Assembly: GCA_004764695.1 (NCBI GenBank)
Contig: SMSO01000032.1
Coordinates: 3,002,501 to 3,066,500 of the forward strand
Direction of reading: 5' to 3'
Source of the DNA: Schizochytrium sp. TIO01
Lineage: Eukaryota > Sar > Bigyra > Thraustochytrida > Thraustochytriidae
DNA: 64,000 nt
Part shown: positions 61,485 through 64,000 of the stretch, piece by piece
Layout: each line of letters starts with the position of its first letter
Numbering within the stretch: the stretch's first letter is position 1
Notes under the pieces: generated by a model
The model's input: the letters and a program-made list of their open reading frames with translations, nothing else
The model's database searches: none
Told to the model about the DNA's origin: nothing
Translations under genes and position numbers: made by a program

Positions 61485-62385
61485 TTATGGTTCAATCATG
61501 GTATCATGGCCAGACGACAAGTATCCTGGATTAAAGCTTTGATTAAAACCGTTAGAAGAGCTGCGCAAAGATTTGAAGATGAAGTTTAATTGTTCTTTCG
61601 TATACCAATGACGAGAACTATACGGAAGCTTGTCCTCGCTGAGACCAATCCAAGTGGTTCCAGGGACAAAGAACATCTTCTTCCAATGGTGCTGGGTAGC
61701 ATTTGCCATTTCATGGAGAATCGGACGTGGGGAATGGACTCTAATTTGGATGGCCCTTTCGCTGCCCTATTGGACTTGTCCAAGCTGATTGCCTTTTGCA
61801 CTTTTAAGTAAGACCCCGCATGACCTGGAATCCACATATCTGGTGGGTTCTGAAGACAGTCTGAGAACGATAGGCCTGTATGTCGAAGAACCATTTCAAC
61901 GAAAAGGTAAACACGGAAATCTTTATCAGTGATAACAATCCACGGAAACGAGCACTCACCGAGCCGATTCAGCCATCCCTTTACTGCACACACCCAGCCC
62001 GGCGGCAGGCAAATCTTAAAACTGTCAAACTTGGTTAATTTGTAGCTTTGACCAACACCAAGAAGCTTTCGAGTTGTTTGAGTAATCTCGAAACTTTCTT
62101 GTCGTACTTTCGGGAGCAATAAATCGCTGGAACAATTGTGCTTGAGTTGGACTGCGCTCATGCTAAGTTGGGATCCGGGTAGGTTGCCGTGGTATTTGGC
62201 GCCTTCATTAGAATAAGATTAAAAGAACCATGTTTCACGGACAGGAATATTGTCAATGAATCCTCATATAGCTCGATATCATCTTCATCAGAAGATGATT
62301 TTTCAGAAGATATCTTCTCAGAGTGAGCAATTAACACTCTCGTCTTCTGAAATGGTTTACAGCCGACGTCAAAGTCGAGCGGCAA
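61485..62385 (-). CDS. Unknown-family gene, copy 2 (gene model uncertain)
   Basis: Three minus-strand blocks form one probable gene. 62385-62158 starts MPLDFDVGCKPFQKTRVLI and has an acidic SDEDDIELYED run. 62161-61700 contains KFDSFKICLPPGWVCAVK, GWLNRLGECSF, VYLFVEMVLRHTGL and MWIPGHAGSYLKVQKAI. 61760-61485, in another frame, contains HHWKKMFFVPGTTWIGL, DKLPYSS and ends MIEP. Blocks 1 and 2 could be joined by an intron of about 75 nt ending cttag; blocks 2 and 3 need an intron or a frameshift near 61740. The order of motifs matches the decayed locus at 14358-15761. It lacks the Cys/Arg-rich tail of that copy. The family is not recognised. It may be a functional gene or a decayed one. Confidence 0.5.
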
Positions 62386-63137
62386 AGGACTTCTTTGGTT
62401 TAGAGTTAGTAGGGAATGGTGTCGCTAGTTCCCAAGTAAACTAGGAACCGCAGAACGAAGCAAGGAATCAGATACTTGTGATGGTGGTGCTGGCACTACT
62501 TGTTGGTGTAAGACTTGGAGAGGAAGAATTCGAAAGGGGCTGCGCAACGAAGTAAGGAATGAGATACTTGTGGCGCCTCTAGCACTACTTGCATGCGCAA
62601 GACTCGCAAAGCAAAAAACCTAACCACCGTGTGTTAAGTTTTACCGAAGTTAGCTTAAAACAAGCTGGTCGGCAAAACTAATACAAGGAAAGGCACCTCG
62701 TGGTACTAATTAAACCTTCTTATATACCATGAGTGGTAGTAAGGCACTTAATAGTATGCCTATGATTACCTCGAAGTAGTCAGAGGCCAAGGCTCCTCCT
62801 AATATAAATCCTTCAGCTTTGGTAAAAACTCGTCAGAGGGGGGACCAATAGAAGATCTACCTGTGCTGTTCTGATGTACTACTACCTGAAAAAGTTAAAC
62901 AACAGGCTTTTCAGTATTTTTCCTTACCCAGTCCAACGATTATCCAGGCACAAGTCTGACTTTTTGACTATAGGCAATCTCGGCGAGCAAAGATCTTTTG
63001 TTCGAGGAGATCAATCTGTAACGACGTCTGGTTGGTTGAAGTAGGTGTTTCCATGGTTGTTGAACTTTAACGGAGATAAGTGGTTCGATTCTATCTTCAT
63101 CGCTAACAAACAAAACGAAGGAAAGCTTGCTGAGCCC
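62386..63137. other. Intergenic region with a diverged direct repeat
   Basis: 750 bases upstream of ARV1. No gene is supported. It contains the direct repeat at 62449-62610. Confidence 0.6.
62449..62610. repeat. Diverged direct repeat, two copies about 92 bp apart
   Basis: Copy 1 (about 62449-62518) and copy 2 (about 62542-62610) share acgaag, aaggaat, agatacttgtg, gcactacttg and aagact in the same order. Copies differ by small substitutions and short indels. Confidence 0.75.
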
Positions 63138-63821
63138 ATGGCCGCTTCAAGGCAAGAAACCGAGCCTCCGGTTTGCGTCGTGTGTGTGGAGTGTGGAGCT
63201 TCGAGGCCCGGGGCAGCATATATTGAATATAGTCCTGGAAATATAAAGCTCAGACGCTGTGCCAAGTGCGGTACAGTCGTTGACAAGTATGTAGAGTATG
63301 GGGACCTCCTCATCGCGGTCGATGTCTTTCTCCATAAAACTGCTGCGCACCGGCATATAATACTAAATAGGGGAGCTTCTGTATGGTCAGTTGCTTGGGC
63401 TTTTTGTTTCAACAGTATGATTGAGTTTTATATTCGAATGCACTATTTGAGACAAGTTGGGGGCGTTCAAGAAATCTCTGGAGCAGTACTAAGCGCAGCA
63501 ACAGCGAACTTTTTATCGATTATTATATGCCTTATAGGAGGGTACTTTCTTCTTCGTCATTCTCCTGATCATTTCAAGGCCAGCACTATTGTTCAAGCAG
63601 TATCCCTTGGAAGTGGTCCAAAGGTGTTGTTTGTAATTATGAGTATCTGGACTTACCCACTCGGGTTTGTATTAGTTCTTCGAGCTTTGACAGTGTCGTG
63701 TACGATAGTGGCACTACATGCCTCCCTGGCAGATGTGAGTCCTACATTGGTTGCCATTCTTGGATTGGTATCATGTAGCGTACAAGGATTATGGGGCGGG
63801 ATATACTTAGAGCTAGATTGA
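63138..63821 (+). CDS. ARV1: ARV1 sterol/lipid homeostasis membrane protein
   Basis: Protein of 227 aa from the first in-frame ATG at 63138 (MAASRQETEPP). The N-terminal ARV1 homology domain has a zinc ribbon, CVECGA (Cys16, Cys19) and RRCAKCG (Cys41, Cys44), followed by VDKYVEYGDLLIAVDVFLHK and AHRHIILN, the family signature. Four hydrophobic segments follow, for example LSIIICLIGGYFLL and LVAILGLVSCSVQGLWGG. ARV1 is an ER membrane protein needed for sterol and GPI-anchor intermediate distribution. The stop codon overlaps the stop of the minus-strand gene by nine bases. No intron is needed. Confidence 0.9.
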   Translation: MAASRQETEPPVCVVCVECGASRPGAAYIEYSPGNIKLRRCAKCGTVVDKYVEYGDLLIAVDVFLHKTAAHRHIILNRGASVWSVAWAFCFNSMIEFYIRMHYLRQVGGVQEISGAVLSAATANFLSIIICLIGGYFLLRHSPDHFKASTIVQAVSLGSGPKVLFVIMSIWTYPLGFVLVLRALTVSCTIVALHASLADVSPTLVAILGLVSCSVQGLWGGIYLELD

Positions 63822-64000
63822 AGAAATTCCAGCTGGCTGGAAGCTAGGCAGTGCACTAATATCGATATTGTTTTCAGCAATAAAGTCATTGATTGCCTGG
63901 ATTAAATGAGAGCCTTTAGTGGATGCTTTGTTCGGCCCGATGCCTGGAATCTGTCCAAGCTCGTAGAGGTTCAAAGGTAAGGCGCAGGCAATGGCACACA
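63813..64000 (-). CDS. 3' end of a gene with an HRDC/helix-hairpin-helix-like C-terminus (partial)
   Basis: The minus frame is open from the window edge to a TAG complementary to 63813-63815, giving 61 residues. It reads LNLYELGQIPGIGPNKAST, KGSHLIQAINDFIAENN and ends FQPAGISSI. The pattern L-x2-[IL]-x-GIG-x-NK-x5-G-x2-[IL]-x2-AI is that of HRDC or HhH domains found at the C-terminus of RecQ helicases and exosome RRP6 nucleases, which bind nucleic acid. Which protein it is cannot be told from the fragment. Its 3' end overlaps ARV1 by nine bases, tail to tail. Confidence 0.6.
   Translation of the reverse strand, partial: CAIACALPLNLYELGQIPGIGPNKASTKGSHLIQAINDFIAENNIDISALPSFQPAGISSI

Overview
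This 64 kb window is nuclear DNA from a free-living, ciliated (flagellated) unicellular eukaryote. The evidence is spliceosomal GT-AG introns (about 75-555 nt), long intron-poor genes, AT-rich intergenic DNA full of microsatellites, and a strictly eukaryotic gene set: eIF5B, DMC1, NDUFS8, ARV1, a ZRANB3-type helicase-nuclease, soluble adenylyl cyclase, a MYCBPAP-type central-apparatus protein and BBIP1. No plastid or photosynthesis gene is present. The lineage cannot be fixed from sequence alone; a stramenopile-like heterotrophic protist is a guess. No rRNA, tRNA, CRISPR or prokaryotic operon structure was found.

Layout. 1-271: 3' end of an unidentified gene. 272-7645: gene-free, microsatellite-rich DNA. 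7646-10882: Sfi1/IQ-like centrin-binding-type protein. 11678-13079: DMC1 (four exons). About 14358-15761: decayed gene of an unknown two-copy family. 17553-18973: NDUFS8 (three exons). 21614-24865: eIF5B. 26337-28082: F-box-like/RCC1 protein with a hydrophobic tail. 28483-29934 (minus): NuSAP-like protein. 30831-31346: four-TM protein. 31945-33092 (minus): rhomboid (three exons). 33944-34404: tentative small two-exon gene. 35748-41318: ZRANB3-like SNF2 helicase with HNH nuclease. 42472-47766: MYCBPAP protein whose C-terminal half looks like a degenerate phosphoglycerate kinase. 49318-54579: soluble adenylyl cyclase. 55807-57035 (minus): NTA1-type N-terminal amidase (two exons). 57354-57863 (minus): relic of a Fanzor/TnpB nuclease. 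59208-59411: BBIP1 (BBS18). 59810-60832 (minus): single-pass membrane protein with an extracellular beta-sandwich-like domain. 61485-62385 (minus): second member of the unknown family. 63138-63821: ARV1. 63813-64000 (minus): 3' end of an HRDC/HhH-like gene that overlaps ARV1 tail to tail.

Functional picture. Several genes point to cilia and centrioles: the Sfi1-like protein, MYCBPAP, soluble adenylyl cyclase and BBIP1. Others serve meiosis and genome maintenance (DMC1, ZRANB3, the HRDC-like gene), mitosis (NuSAP-like), translation (eIF5B), respiration (NDUFS8) and lipid or protein homeostasis (ARV1, rhomboid, NTA1). There is no operon; neighbours are independent transcription units. The most unusual items are the MYCBPAP/pseudo-PGK fusion, the Fanzor relic, and the two diverged copies of an unrecognised gene family.
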